This document shows positions 1 to 8,427 of a DNA stretch of 64,000 bases, one piece after another (position 1 is the stretch's first letter; each line of letters starts with the position of its first letter). The stretch is from Candidatus Dormiibacterota bacterium (GTDB taxonomy: Bacteria > Chloroflexota > Dormibacteria > Aeolococcales > Aeolococcaceae). The stretch spans positions 176,915-240,914 of the forward strand of contig PLZA01000014.1 in the NCBI GenBank assembly GCA_003153505.1, given 5' to 3'. The notes below the pieces were generated by a model that worked only from the letters and a program-made list of their open reading frames with translations, was not told the origin of the DNA and made no database searches. The position numbers and the translations under genes were made by a program.

Positions 1-206
1 GGGGCATCACCCGTGGCGACGAGGTCGCCCGCGGGATCATCACCGCCCGCGACCAGCTGCACATCACCAAGCCGATGGTTGTGCGGATGACCGGCACGAT
101 GGAGAAGGAGGGCCGGCGTCTGCTCGAGGAGGCGGGCATCGTCCCGGGGAAGAGCGCTCCCGAGGCCGCCGCGACGATCGTCGCCCTCACGAGGGATCAG
201 ACGTGA
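1..206 (+). CDS. sucC: Succinate-CoA ligase (ADP-forming) beta subunit, C-terminal end (partial)
   Basis: Only the last 67 codons are inside the window; the gene runs off the left edge. The reading frame (codons from base 3) gives [12 protein letters not shown] near the edge and later [10 protein letters not shown], both typical of the C-terminal CoA-ligase domain of SucC. With SucD it interconverts succinyl-CoA and succinate with phosphorylation of ADP or GDP in the TCA cycle. The TGA overlaps the GTG of sucD by four bases, so the two are translationally coupled. The nucleotide-binding ATP-grasp part is outside the window, so nucleotide specificity cannot be judged. Confidence 0.93.
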   Translation, partial: GITRGDEVARGIITARDQLHITKPMVVRMTGTMEKEGRRLLEEAGIVPGKSAPEAAATIVALTRDQT

Positions 207-1087
207 GCCTGCTGGTCGATCGGAGCAGCCGTGTGCTCATCCAGGGCGTCACCGGCCGCGAGGGGAGTTTCCATACCGCGCAGATGCGCGCCTTCGGCAC
301 CAACGTCGTCGCCGGGGTGTCGCCCGGCAAGGGTGGTACCGACCAGGACGGCGTCCCGATATTCGACACAGTCGCTGACGCTGTGGCCGCGACCGGCGCC
401 GACGTCTCCGGGATCTTCGTCCCGCCCGCGTTCGCCGCCGACGCGATCATGGAGTCGGCCGCCGCCGGGGTCAGGCTCACGGTCTGCATCACCGAGGGAA
501 TCCCGGTGCTGGACATGGTTCGCGCCCGCGAGTTCGTGCTCCGCACGGGCAACCACCTCCTCGGCGCCAACTGCCCGGGAATCGTGACCCCGGAGCAGTG
601 CAAGGTGGGGATCATCCCGAACCACATCAACGCGCCGGGGCCGGTGGGCATCGTCGGGAGGAGCGGCACCCTGACCTATGAGGTCATCCAGGGGCTCAGT
701 CAAAGCGGGATGGGACAGACGACGTCTGTCGGGATCGGCGGAGACCCGGTGATGGGCTTGAGCTTCTCCGACGTGCTGCACCTCTTCGCGGACGACCCGG
801 AGACCCGCGCGGTGGTGCTCATCGGCGAGATCGGCGGGTCCGACGAGGAGACCGCTGCTGCCTGGATTCACGAGACTGGTTTCGACAAGCCGGTGGTGGC
901 GTTCATCTCGGGGCGCACCGCGCCTCCGGGCAAGCGCATGGGCCATGCCGGCGCGATCATCAGTGGTACGACCGGCAGTGCGCAGAGCAAGCTCGACGCA
1001 CTCACCGCGGCCGGCGCGGACATCGCCGACACCATCGAGGATGTCGTGCGCCTGACCGCGGCGAGGCTCGGAGCGACCTCTCGCTGA
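203..1087 (+). CDS. sucD: Succinate-CoA ligase alpha subunit
   Basis: 294 aa, the family's usual length. The N-terminal Rossmann CoA-binding domain begins with [15 protein letters not shown]. The phospho-histidine is His248 in [13 protein letters not shown], the loop that carries phosphate between the nucleotide site on SucC and the CoA site. It catalyses succinyl-CoA + NDP + Pi to succinate + NTP + CoA in the cytosol. Start is the GTG overlapping the sucC stop. A methylmalonyl-CoA mutase about 13 kb downstream makes succinyl-CoA, the substrate of this enzyme, so propionate-type degradation could drain here (inference). Confidence 0.97.
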   Translation: MSLLVDRSSRVLIQGVTGREGSFHTAQMRAFGTNVVAGVSPGKGGTDQDGVPIFDTVADAVAATGADVSGIFVPPAFAADAIMESAAAGVRLTVCITEGIPVLDMVRAREFVLRTGNHLLGANCPGIVTPEQCKVGIIPNHINAPGPVGIVGRSGTLTYEVIQGLSQSGMGQTTSVGIGGDPVMGLSFSDVLHLFADDPETRAVVLIGEIGGSDEETAAAWIHETGFDKPVVAFISGRTAPPGKRMGHAGAIISGTTGSAQSKLDALTAAGADIADTIEDVVRLTAARLGATSR

Positions 1088-1099
1088 ACGCGCGCGCCG

Positions 1100-1474
1100 C
1101 TAACCGCGCACGCGAAACACGATGACCGCTGCGAGGTATGCCAGGCCGCCGATCGCTCCCAGCCAGTCGTACGGCTCGCCGCTGTGGCCGCGCGCGACCT
1201 CGACGATGAAGGCGACGATCACGGCAATGATCAGCGCCAGGCCGGCCATCGCGGTCGCCTGCAGGTCGAGCATTGCGAACCGCTCGTCGCGGCCGTCACC
1301 GCGCAGACCACGGACGGTCTCGCTTCGCCCACCAAGAAGCACTGCGGCGCCGAACAACACCATGATCCCGAGGCTCCACAGCCCGAGCACCAGCTGGTGG
1401 CCGGCGATGTTCGCGCCGAGGAGCACGACGCCCATCGCGACGCTGAAGGCCGGGATGGTCCACTTCGAGTGCAT
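1100..1474 (-). CDS. Small four-helix membrane protein, DUF2178-like
   Basis: 124 aa with four predicted membrane segments (about residues 6-24, 27-46, 74-95, 102-121) and a charged cytosolic loop between helices 2 and 3 containing GRDERFAM. This layout, directly behind a tiny Xre-type regulator, matches the widespread HTH plus DUF2178-like pairs of unknown function. I chose ATG 1474 because it lies four bases after the regulator stop and has a GGAAGG box 10 bases upstream; longer in-frame starts would overlap the regulator. Role unknown; the regulator probably controls it, since the two share a transcript. Confidence 0.75.
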   Translation of the reverse strand: MHSKWTIPAFSVAMGVVLLGANIAGHQLVLGLWSLGIMVLFGAAVLLGGRSETVRGLRGDGRDERFAMLDLQATAMAGLALIIAVIVAFIVEVARGHSGEPYDWLGAIGGLAYLAAVIVFRVRG

Positions 1475-1478
1475 CACG

Positions 1479-1688
1479 TCACGCTTTCCTTCCGTTGTCG
1501 TCGACATGGAATACCTCCTCCACGCTGGTGCCGAAGAACCGGGCCAGCCCCATGGCGAGCGGCAAGGAGGGTGTGTAGCGCTCGGTCTCGATGGCGTTGA
1601 TGGTTTGCCGTGAGACTCCGAGCGCGTCACCGAGATCTCCCTGCGACAGGCCCTGTGCTGACCTTCGTTCCCGGACGTCGTTGCGCAT
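1479..1688 (-). CDS. Small Xre-family (HTH_3) transcriptional regulator
   Basis: 69 aa, essentially one helix-turn-helix: RERRSAQGLSQGDLGDALG then VSRQTINAIETERYTPSL, the pattern of small autoregulators that pair with a membrane protein. ATG 1688 is preferred because it leaves the palindromic operator (1691-1737) upstream; a GTG at 1709 would add seven residues encoded by the operator itself and has AGGAG directly abutting it. First gene of a two-gene unit with the membrane protein. The palindrome overlaps its promoter, so negative autoregulation is likely (inference). The divergent acyl-CoA dehydrogenase operon could be controlled from the same site. Confidence 0.85.
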   Translation of the reverse strand: MRNDVRERRSAQGLSQGDLGDALGVSRQTINAIETERYTPSLPLAMGLARFFGTSVEEVFHVDDNGRKA

Positions 1689-1690
1689 GA

Positions 1691-1737
1691 TGTAAAGCTT
1701 GCTTGACACCTCCTGGAGATGTCAAGCGTGCTTTACA
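1691..1737. promoter_or_regulatory. Palindromic operator between the Xre regulator and the acyl-CoA dehydrogenase operon
   Basis: Two 18-base arms, TGTAAAGCTTGCTTGACA (1691-1708) and its inverted partner (1720-1737), match at 16 of 18 positions around an 11-base spacer. Each arm ends in TTGACA, so the same bases can serve as outward-facing -35 elements. Small Xre regulators of this type bind near their own start, so this is the best candidate autoregulatory site. Confidence 0.6.
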
Positions 1738-1784
1738 TACGATGCTGCCTCGACCCCATCCCGCCGCGCTACCGTGAGGCTCGA

Positions 1785-2963
1785 GTGAACTTCGATCTCA
1801 GCGACGAGCAGCGTCACATTCGCGACGTGGTTCGAGACTTCGCGCAGGCGGAGATCGCGCCAGCAGCAGCCCACTACGACGAGACGGGGGAGTTTCCCTA
1901 CCCGTTGGTCGCCGGCATGGCCAGGCTCGGTCTCTTCGCGCTCCCATTCCCTGAGGAGATCGGTGGCGCGGGTGGAGACTTCATCTCGTACTGCCTCGCC
2001 ATGGAGGAGATTGCTCGAGCCGATGCCAGCTGCGCGATCACGCTCGAGGCGGCGGTCTCATTGGGAATCTCCCCGATCGTCCGATTCGGCTCGCGGGAGC
2101 AGCAGCAGCGCTGGCTGGCTCCGTTGATGGCCGGCCAGCAGCTGTGGGCATTCGGGCTCACCGAGCCTGACGCGGGGTCGGACGCCGCCGCCACCCAGAC
2201 CAGGGCTGTGCGTGACGGGGATCACTGGGTCATCAACGGCCGGAAAGCCTTCATCACCAACGCCGGGACCGACATCAGCGCCGGGGTGACCATCACCGCG
2301 ATCACAGGTTCCCAGAACGGCCACAAGGAGATCAGCACCATCGCTGTGGAGCAGGGGACCCCCGGATACTCGCAGGCTCCCAAGTACCGCAAGCTCGGAT
2401 GGCACGCGTCCGACACACGCGAGCTGATCTTCGAGGACTGCCGGGTACCGGTGGGCAACCTCATCGGCGCTGTCGGTGAGGGATTGACCCAGTTCCTCCA
2501 GATCCTCGAAGGCGGACGTGTTGCGATCGCGGCGCTCTCGGTCGGCGTGGCCCAGGCGTGCCTCGACGCATCGCTCGCCCATTCGGCCGCGCGTCGCCAG
2601 TTCGGCGTGCCGATCGCGACCTTCCAGGCGACGCAGTTCAAGCTCGCCGACATGGGCACGCAGATCGAGCTGGCGCGGCTGATGACGTGGCGGGCGGCTG
2701 CGGCGATCGATGCGGGGAAGAGCGCGGCACCCTGGGCATCGATGGCAAAGCTGCACGCGTCGGAGGTCGCCACGGCGTGCGCGAACCAGGCGGTGCAGAT
2801 CCACGGCGGCATGGGGTTCATGGAGGAGTCGCCGGTGGCGCGCCTCTATCGTGACGTCAAGATCAACGAGATCGGTGAGGGGACCAGTGAGGTGCAGCGC
2901 ATCCTGATCGCCCGGCACCTGCTCCGCCCGTACGAAGTGCTGGAGGCCGACCGTGGCAACTGA
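1785..2963 (+). CDS. Acyl-CoA dehydrogenase
   Basis: 392 aa, normal for short/medium-chain family members. It oxidises an acyl-CoA to the trans-2-enoyl-CoA with FAD, passing electrons to ETF. Visible signatures: N-terminal helical domain from DLSDEQRHIRDVVRDFAQ, the FAD-contact segment WAFGLTEPDAGSDAA, the subunit-contact motif RRQFGVPIATFQ, IHGGMGFMEE, and the catalytic-base position Glu365 in GEGTSEVQ. The frame stays open back to an ATG at 1719, but that extension is encoded by the palindromic operator. GTG 1785 with GAGG five bases upstream gives the expected N-terminus. It overlaps the thiolase by 11 bases. Substrate not determinable; branched-chain or short-chain acyl-CoA is plausible from context. 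Confidence 0.93.
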   Translation: MNFDLSDEQRHIRDVVRDFAQAEIAPAAAHYDETGEFPYPLVAGMARLGLFALPFPEEIGGAGGDFISYCLAMEEIARADASCAITLEAAVSLGISPIVRFGSREQQQRWLAPLMAGQQLWAFGLTEPDAGSDAAATQTRAVRDGDHWVINGRKAFITNAGTDISAGVTITAITGSQNGHKEISTIAVEQGTPGYSQAPKYRKLGWHASDTRELIFEDCRVPVGNLIGAVGEGLTQFLQILEGGRVAIAALSVGVAQACLDASLAHSAARRQFGVPIATFQATQFKLADMGTQIELARLMTWRAAAAIDAGKSAAPWASMAKLHASEVATACANQAVQIHGGMGFMEESPVARLYRDVKINEIGEGTSEVQRILIARHLLRPYEVLEADRGN

Positions 2964-4128
2964 GGCAGTCATCGTCGCCGCGGCGCGCACACCCTTCGGC
3001 AAGCTCGGCGGAGCGCTCGCGTCGGTGCCCGCCGTCGATCTCGGAGCGCGGGTCATTCGCGAGGTTCTCGAGCGCACGAGCACCGATCCCGCGGAGGTCG
3101 ATCAGCTGATCATGGGGATGGTGCTCCCGGCCGGCCAGGGGCAGGTGCCGTCGCGTCAGGCGGGGTTGCGCGCCGGGCTCCCGGCGAGCGTCTCATCGTT
3201 CACGGTGAACAAGGTCTGCGCAAGCGCGCTGAAAGCGGTGAATCTCGGTGCCGTGCTCATACGCTCCGGCGAGGCGGACGTCGTCGTTGCCGGCGGGATG
3301 GAGTCGATGTCGCGGTCGCCGTATCTCCTCGAGGACCATCGATTCGGCAGCCGCTTCGGGGATCGCGTCGCCGTCGACAGCTTGATGCGCGACGGCCTCT
3401 GCTGCCCCGTTGACGGCGTGCTCATGGGCGTACACGGCAGCGATGTCGCATCGGAGCTCGGCGTGAGCCGCGAGGACCAGGACGCCTGGGCGCTTCGGTC
3501 CCAGGTGCGCTACCAGGCTGCGCTTGCGGCCGGCTGGTTCGCTGACGAGATCGTGCCGGTGAGCGTCAACGGCGCCACTGTCGGACGCGACGAGCAACCG
3601 CGCGCGGACACGACCATTGAGAAGCTTGCCGCCCTCCGAGGGGCGTTCGGGGACGGGACCACGATCACCGCAGGCAATGCGCCGGGGATGAACGACGGTG
3701 CGACCGCCATCCTGCTCATGAGCGCCGAACGGGCGCGCGCCGAAGGGCTCGTCCCGCTCGGAACCTGGCTCACGTACGGCGAGTCGGCGGCTGAACATCC
3801 CTACCTGGCGACGGTGCCGGCCCTGGCCGTCGAGGCAGCGCTCGCCAAGACTCGCGGTGAGGTGGACGCCGGCGCGCTCGAGCTGGTGGAGATCAACGAG
3901 GCGTTCGCGGCGGTCGCCATCACCAGCACCCGGATGCTCGAGATCGATCCCGACCGCGTCAACGTCAAGGGCGGCGCGATCGCCGTCGGCCACCCGATCG
4001 GCGCCAGTGGCGCCCGAATCCTGATGACGCTGCTCTACGAGCTCCGGCGACGGGGTGGCGGCCATGGAGCTGCGGCGATCTGCAGCGGGATCGCGCAGGG
4101 CGAAGCCACGCTCGTCCGTGTCGACTGA
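2953..4128 (+). CDS. Acetyl-CoA acyltransferase (thiolase)
   Basis: 391 aa. Cleaves 3-oxoacyl-CoA with CoA, or condenses two acetyl-CoA. The catalytic triad is visible: nucleophile Cys89 in NKVCASALKAVN, His347 in GHPIGASGAR and Cys377 in ICSGIAQGEA; GGMESMSRSPY is also characteristic. It starts at GTG 2953 inside the end of the preceding dehydrogenase (11-base overlap) and itself overlaps the next dehydrogenase by 11 bases, so the three form one translationally coupled unit. Whether it works in degradation or synthesis cannot be told; flanking acyl-CoA dehydrogenases favour degradation. Confidence 0.95.
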   Translation: MATEAVIVAAARTPFGKLGGALASVPAVDLGARVIREVLERTSTDPAEVDQLIMGMVLPAGQGQVPSRQAGLRAGLPASVSSFTVNKVCASALKAVNLGAVLIRSGEADVVVAGGMESMSRSPYLLEDHRFGSRFGDRVAVDSLMRDGLCCPVDGVLMGVHGSDVASELGVSREDQDAWALRSQVRYQAALAAGWFADEIVPVSVNGATVGRDEQPRADTTIEKLAALRGAFGDGTTITAGNAPGMNDGATAILLMSAERARAEGLVPLGTWLTYGESAAEHPYLATVPALAVEAALAKTRGEVDAGALELVEINEAFAAVAITSTRMLEIDPDRVNVKGGAIAVGHPIGASGARILMTLLYELRRRGGGHGAAAICSGIAQGEATLVRVD

Positions 4129-5236
4129 CATCGATCAGGCGGGACTCGCCGCCCGCATCACGGGCTTTGTCGACGCGGTCGTCACGCCGATCGCCCCGAC
4201 GATGGCGCGCGGTGCGGGCCCGTCCCCCAAGCGGATTGTCGAAGCGGCGGGTGAGGCTGGTCTCGCGGGCATCCTCACCCCTCCGGCATTCGGGGGTGCG
4301 GGTGCGAGCCACAGTGACTTCATCGAGTTCATCGAAGCGGTGGCGCGCGCCGACGCCAGCTGTGCGGTGATCCTCGATGTGCATCTCTCGGTCGGCACCG
4401 AGCCGCTGCTCGTTTTTGGCAATAATGACCAGAAGTCGAGGTACCTGCGCAGGCTCGCGGCGGGCGAATGGCTCGCGGCATTCGCGTTGACCGAAGCTGC
4501 CGGAGGCAGCGACGCGGTGGCCTTGCGGACTCGCGCAGTGCGTGACGGCGACAGCTACCTGCTCGACGGCGCCAAGGCCTTCATCACCGGCGCCGGTGAT
4601 GCCGATCTCTACATCGTCATGGCGCGTACCGGCGACGGTCCGCACGGCGTGAGCGCGTTTCTCGTCGAGGCTGCGTGGCCCGGCGTCACCACCGGCATGC
4701 CGCTCTCCAAGATGGGACTGCACGGCTCATGGACGGGGGAGCTCGTGCTCGACGGCGTGCGCGTTCCTGCAGCGAATCGCCTCGGCGACGAGGGTATGGG
4801 GTTCACGGTTGCGATGTCGGCCCTGGACAGCGGTCGAGTCGGCATCTCCGCGCAGGCGGTGGGGATTGCGCAGGGGGCGCTCGACGCCGCCGTCGAGGCG
4901 TCGCGCCGGCGCGGTGAGGGCGGATCGGCGACGGACATGCCGGCGCTGGCGGACATGGAGGTCCGCACCAGCGCAGCCCGCCAGCTGACTCGCTATGCGG
5001 CCGCGCTCGTGGACGCCGGCGAGCGCGTGACCCTCGACGCCGCGATCGCAAAGTTGTACTCGACGGACACGTGCGTGGCCGTGGCCCAGTCGGCCGTCGA
5101 CCTCTGCGCCCCGGAGTCGGGGGCGGACGATCATTCCGCTGCGGTGCGCTTCCGCGACGCCAAGGCGTGCCAGATCTACGAAGGGACAAACCAGATCCAG
5201 CGCGTGGTCATCGCCCGTCATCTCCTGCGCGACTGA
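4118..5236 (+). CDS. Divergent acyl-CoA dehydrogenase-family protein
   Basis: About 372 aa from GTG 4118, which overlaps the thiolase end by 11 bases; the frame is open further upstream but only in thiolase shadow. The flavin fold is clear (AFALTEAAGGSDAVALRTRA, FITGAGDADLYIVMAR) and the catalytic-base position is kept (Glu355 in IYEGTNQIQ). Two usual signatures are missing: the R-x-QFG subunit/FAD contact is replaced by RRRGEGGSATDMPA, and the Q-x-GG-x-GY stretch before the C-terminus is replaced by VDLCAPESGADDHS. It may therefore pair with the neighbouring canonical dehydrogenases or have a changed flavin site (inference). Substrate unknown. Confidence 0.88.
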   Translation: MSTDIDQAGLAARITGFVDAVVTPIAPTMARGAGPSPKRIVEAAGEAGLAGILTPPAFGGAGASHSDFIEFIEAVARADASCAVILDVHLSVGTEPLLVFGNNDQKSRYLRRLAAGEWLAAFALTEAAGGSDAVALRTRAVRDGDSYLLDGAKAFITGAGDADLYIVMARTGDGPHGVSAFLVEAAWPGVTTGMPLSKMGLHGSWTGELVLDGVRVPAANRLGDEGMGFTVAMSALDSGRVGISAQAVGIAQGALDAAVEASRRRGEGGSATDMPALADMEVRTSAARQLTRYAAALVDAGERVTLDAAIAKLYSTDTCVAVAQSAVDLCAPESGADDHSAAVRFRDAKACQIYEGTNQIQRVVIARHLLRD

Positions 5237-5275
5237 CCTGGCGCCGGCCCGGAGGACTCACCCGTGGTGGCTTGG

Positions 5276-5281
5276 TAGCAT
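5276..5281 (+). promoter_or_regulatory. Putative -10 box (TAGCAT) for the third acyl-CoA dehydrogenase
   Basis: TAGCAT ends seven bases before ATG 5289, and there is no ribosome-binding site between them, consistent with a leaderless transcript. Confidence 0.45.
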
Positions 5282-5288
5282 CAGGCGC

Positions 5289-6440
5289 ATGGACATCCGT
5301 CTCAACGAAGAGCAGACCATGATCCGCGACACCGTTCGCGATATCGCTCGCGACCGCATCGCGCCGCGCGCCGCCGAGATCGACCGAAGCGGTGAATTCC
5401 CATGGGATGTGGTCGATCTTTTCCGCAAACACGATCTCTTCGCCCTGCCCTTCCCACCCGAGTACGGCGGCCTGTCGGGCAGTGCGCTGACGCTCAACGT
5501 TGCCATCGAGGAGGTCGCCAAGGTGTGCGCGACGAGCGCGCTGATCCTCGCGGTCCAGGCGCTCGCCGGGTACCCTCTGATGATCGCCGGCACCGACGAG
5601 CAGAAGGCACGCCTCCTTCCAGACCTGGCGAGCGGGGCGAAGCTCGGGGCCTACGCGCTCACCGAGCCCGGCGCGGGCAGCGACCCGGCAGGGATGCAGA
5701 CGAGCGCGGAGCGGCATGGCGACGAGTACGTCATCACCGGCAGCAAGATCTGGATCACGGCGGGTGGCGTCGCCGACACCATCACCGTCTTCGCCAAGAC
5801 CGACCCGAACGAGCGTGCGAAAGGGGTGAGCGCGTTCGTCCTCGAGGATGCCCAGCATCTCAAGGGATTCACGGCGAACACGATCCACGGCAAGCTCGGC
5901 ATTCGCGGCAGCAACACGGCGGAACTGCAGTTCGATGAGGTGGTCGTCCCGGCTGCGAACCGCCTCGGTGAAGAGGGCGAGGGCTTTCGAATCGCGATGA
6001 AGGTGCTCGACCGTTCCCGGCCGGGCGTTGCAGCGCAGGCACTGGGCATCGCCCAGGGAGCGCTCGACTACGCGGTCGGCTACGCCAAGGAGCGCCAGCA
6101 ATTCGGCAAGGCGATCGCCGAGTTCCAGGGCATTCAGTTCATGGTGGCCGACATGGAGGCGCAGACTGCCGCCGCTCGTGCGATGGTCTACTGGGCATCG
6201 CAGTTGATCGACGACAAGAGCCCCGACGTCGGCCACTTCGCCGCGATCGCGAAATTGCTGGCGGCTGACACGGCGATGAAGGTCACCACCGACGCAGTGC
6301 AGATCCTGGGTGGCTACGGATACGTCAACGAGTACCCGGTCGAGCGGATGATGCGTGACGCCAAGATCACCCAGATCTACGAGGGGACCAGCCAGATCCA
6401 GCGTGTCGTGATCGCGCGGGACCTCCTGCGCGACTCGTAG
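5289..6440 (+). CDS. Acyl-CoA dehydrogenase
   Basis: 383 aa, complete family layout: MDIRLNEEQTMIRDTVRDIA helix, YALTEPGAGSDPAGMQTSA, WITAGGVADTITVFAKT, the RQQFGKAIAEFQGIQF subunit/FAD motif, VQILGGYGYVNEYPVERMMR and catalytic-base position Glu365 in IYEGTSQIQRVVIAR. This is the pattern of butyryl-/short-branched-chain acyl-CoA dehydrogenases that reduce ETF. It sits 52 bases after the divergent paralogue and has its own putative leaderless promoter, so it can be transcribed separately. It differs clearly from the first dehydrogenase, so the two probably handle different acyl-CoAs. Confidence 0.95.
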   Translation: MDIRLNEEQTMIRDTVRDIARDRIAPRAAEIDRSGEFPWDVVDLFRKHDLFALPFPPEYGGLSGSALTLNVAIEEVAKVCATSALILAVQALAGYPLMIAGTDEQKARLLPDLASGAKLGAYALTEPGAGSDPAGMQTSAERHGDEYVITGSKIWITAGGVADTITVFAKTDPNERAKGVSAFVLEDAQHLKGFTANTIHGKLGIRGSNTAELQFDEVVVPAANRLGEEGEGFRIAMKVLDRSRPGVAAQALGIAQGALDYAVGYAKERQQFGKAIAEFQGIQFMVADMEAQTAAARAMVYWASQLIDDKSPDVGHFAAIAKLLAADTAMKVTTDAVQILGGYGYVNEYPVERMMRDAKITQIYEGTSQIQRVVIARDLLRDS

Positions 6441-6464
6441 ACCATCCCAGTTTTACCTTACCTG

Positions 6465-6878
6465 TCAGCAACGCCACGGTCCGTCGACGCTGAGCGTGGG
6501 ACCCGGCACTGGAGAGTCGTCTCCCCCGGTCGCCAGAAAGTAATCTCCGGGTTCCGGGTACGTATGAGAGACAGAAAGGTACAGGACAAAATCGTGTCGA
6601 GCGCCAACGAGCTTGAAGGCGGCAGAAAACGTCTGCGGCGCCAACGCACAGTTATCGACTGACGTTCGGTCGATCGAGGTGCAGTCGTTGAAGACTCCGA
6701 CGAGCTGTATCTGCTCGGAACTGCAGTCCTCGAGCGCGGGTGTTGATCCCGGTGTGAGCGTAGCGGGGTGGGGCGCGCTCTGGCGACCGATTCCGCCGGT
6801 CACAATCCACGAGACGCCGCCGAACGCGACCACGAACCCAACGAGCCAGAGTACGAGCGTGCGCCGGCGTATCAACAA
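6465..6878 (-). CDS. Membrane-anchored extracytoplasmic protein, paralogue of the next gene upstream
   Basis: 137 aa, not recognised. A short basic N-terminus and one membrane segment (about residues 8-28, LVLWLVGFVVAFGGVSWIVTG) anchor an outside domain of roughly 100 residues. That domain shares a cysteine pattern with the upstream gene product: C-x4-QIQLVG-x2-ND-C-x-SID, a third Cys about 15 residues on, and a C-terminal ending GPWRC. Four cysteines suggest two disulfides. ATG 6878 overlaps the end of the upstream gene by seven bases, so the pair is co-translated and probably arose by tandem duplication. Function unknown. Confidence 0.72.
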   Translation of the reverse strand: MLIRRRTLVLWLVGFVVAFGGVSWIVTGGIGRQSAPHPATLTPGSTPALEDCSSEQIQLVGVFNDCTSIDRTSVDNCALAPQTFSAAFKLVGARHDFVLYLSVSHTYPEPGDYFLATGGDDSPVPGPTLSVDGPWRC

Positions 6879-7429
6879 CTCCAGGATCCCTGCACGCTGA
6901 GCGGCAGGGCGGAGATGTTGCCCACCCAGGGCTCGAGGTTCGCGTACACGGTTCCCGACGGTCGCTTGGAACTGATGACGTCGAGTTCTCCGGCCACCGA
7001 GCGCCAGTCGGCGTTCATGTCGTCACGAACATCGACCTGCGCAGCCCCAGAGCTCAGCTGGTAGCTCCCCGGCCCCGAGTATGTCGAGATGCCGAGCTCC
7101 AGCTCGTACGTATGCACACCATCTGACAGGTAGAAGGTGGCGTCCATTCCCACCTGCGTCACGTCACAGGAACGGGTCCTCAGGTCTAAAGACACGCAGG
7201 CATTGGAGGCGCCGACCAGTTGCAGCTGGTCGGGCAAGCACATCAACGGGTTTGGTGTTGGTCCCGGCGTGAGCGCCGGCGAGGAGCTGGCTGGGGAGGC
7301 GCCGTGCGTTGGTGCGGGAGCCTCGCGGCCTGCTTCCGTCACGACCCAGGACACCCCGCCGACCATCACGACGATGAACGCCAGCAACACGAGGACTCTT
7401 GGCGAGGATGGCCGTCCAGATGTGCCCAC
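6872..7429 (-). CDS. Membrane-anchored extracytoplasmic protein with conserved cysteines
   Basis: 185 aa, not recognised. GTG 7429 with AAGGGA just upstream is chosen because the longer frame would run into the reductase gene. The N-terminus is basic with a membrane segment (about residues 11-31), then a Pro/Ser/Thr-rich spacer with APTHGASPASSS, then a beta-rich domain with CLPDQLQLVGASNACVSLDL, a third Cys in TRSCDV and the terminal GSWSC. The downstream paralogue keeps all four cysteines. The inserted stretch around residues 120-165 is absent from the paralogue. Encoded between a quinone-reductase-like gene and its own duplicate; no function can be assigned. Confidence 0.75.
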   Translation of the reverse strand: MGTSGRPSSPRVLVLLAFIVVMVGGVSWVVTEAGREAPAPTHGASPASSSPALTPGPTPNPLMCLPDQLQLVGASNACVSLDLRTRSCDVTQVGMDATFYLSDGVHTYELELGISTYSGPGSYQLSSGAAQVDVRDDMNADWRSVAGELDVISSKRPSGTVYANLEPWVGNISALPLSVQGSWSC

Positions 7430-7455
7430 TCGTTCCCTTGACGTGTCTTGCTGCG

Positions 7456-8427
7456 CTACATGGTGAGAATGATCTTGCCCCGTGCCTGCCGCTGACCCAG
7501 GAGGTTGAGCGCCGCGGTTGCCTGCTCGAGCGGGTACGTCGCCCCCACGATCGGGGCGACGGTGCCTGCATCGATCATGGCGTTGAGCGCGAGCTGCGTC
7601 TCGAAGAACACTGCGGGCTCGACGGCGAGGAATGCGCCCCACGCGGCGCCGACGATGTCGATGTTGCGCAGCAAAACGCGGTTGACCTGGACGCTCGGAA
7701 TGCGACCGTCCGTGAACCCGACGACGATGAGGCGGCCCTGGGGCGCGAGGCATCGAACGCTCTGGTCGAATCGCTCCCCGCCCACCGGGTCCAAAATGGC
7801 GTCGACACCAAGACCGTCGTTCTGGGCTCGCAGCGCCGCGACCCAGTCCCCCTCGGCGTCGAGCACCCGGTGCGCCCCTGCGCGCTCGGCGATGTGCATC
7901 TTGTCGGGACCAGCGGCGATGGCGATGACTTCGGCGCCGAGCCCCCGAGCAACCTGGATCGCCGCCGTGCCCACCCCGCCCGCCGCTCCGTGGATGGCGA
8001 CGCGATCGCCGGGCAGGATGCGCCCCCGCCGCGCCAGCGCGAAATGCGCCGTGTGATAGTTCATGACAAACCCGGACGCCGCTTCCATCGTCAGCCCGTT
8101 GGGGATGGCGAGGGTCAGCGCCGGCTCGGCGACGACGACGTCAGCGAAACCGCCGAGCATCGTGAAGGCCATCACCCGATCACCTTCCTTGAACCCGGAT
8201 CCCGGAGGCGCGGAACGGACGTGGCCCGCCACTTCCACCCCCGGCACGAACGGCAGGGGTGGCTTCATCTGATATTCGCCTCGAGTGAGCAGGAGATCAG
8301 GAAAGCTCACCCCCGCGGCTGCAACGTCGATGACCACGCGGCCCGCGTCCTCGGGCTCGTCGACCTCGACCAGACGCAGTCCGGCTGGGCCGTCGAGGCC
8401 CTGAACCTGCTGTGCGCGCACCCTCAT
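7456..8427 (-). CDS. NADPH:quinone reductase-like medium-chain dehydrogenase (zinc-free)
   Basis: 323 aa. The GroES-like N-terminal half (VSFPDLLLTRGEYQMKPPLP, VPGVEVAGHV) and the Rossmann half with HGAAGGVGTAAIQVARG define the quinone oxidoreductase branch of the medium-chain dehydrogenases. No structural or catalytic zinc cysteine cluster is visible, as expected for this branch. It likely reduces a quinone, enone or enoyl thioester with NADPH. The start could be ATG 8427 (GGAGGA one base away) or GTG 8421 at better spacing from the same GGAGG; the protein differs by two residues. Head of a minus-strand group with the two cysteine-rich anchored proteins. Confidence 0.9.
   Translation of the reverse strand: MRVRAQQVQGLDGPAGLRLVEVDEPEDAGRVVIDVAAAGVSFPDLLLTRGEYQMKPPLPFVPGVEVAGHVRSAPPGSGFKEGDRVMAFTMLGGFADVVVAEPALTLAIPNGLTMEAASGFVMNYHTAHFALARRGRILPGDRVAIHGAAGGVGTAAIQVARGLGAEVIAIAAGPDKMHIAERAGAHRVLDAEGDWVAALRAQNDGLGVDAILDPVGGERFDQSVRCLAPQGRLIVVGFTDGRIPSVQVNRVLLRNIDIVGAAWGAFLAVEPAVFFETQLALNAMIDAGTVAPIVGATYPLEQATAALNLLGQRQARGKIILTM

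Noticed and set aside
1719..1784. N-terminal extension of the first acyl-CoA dehydrogenase from ATG 1719
   Set aside because: The extension is encoded by the palindromic operator and mirrors the regulator frame; GTG 1785 with GAGG upstream gives the family's normal N-terminus.
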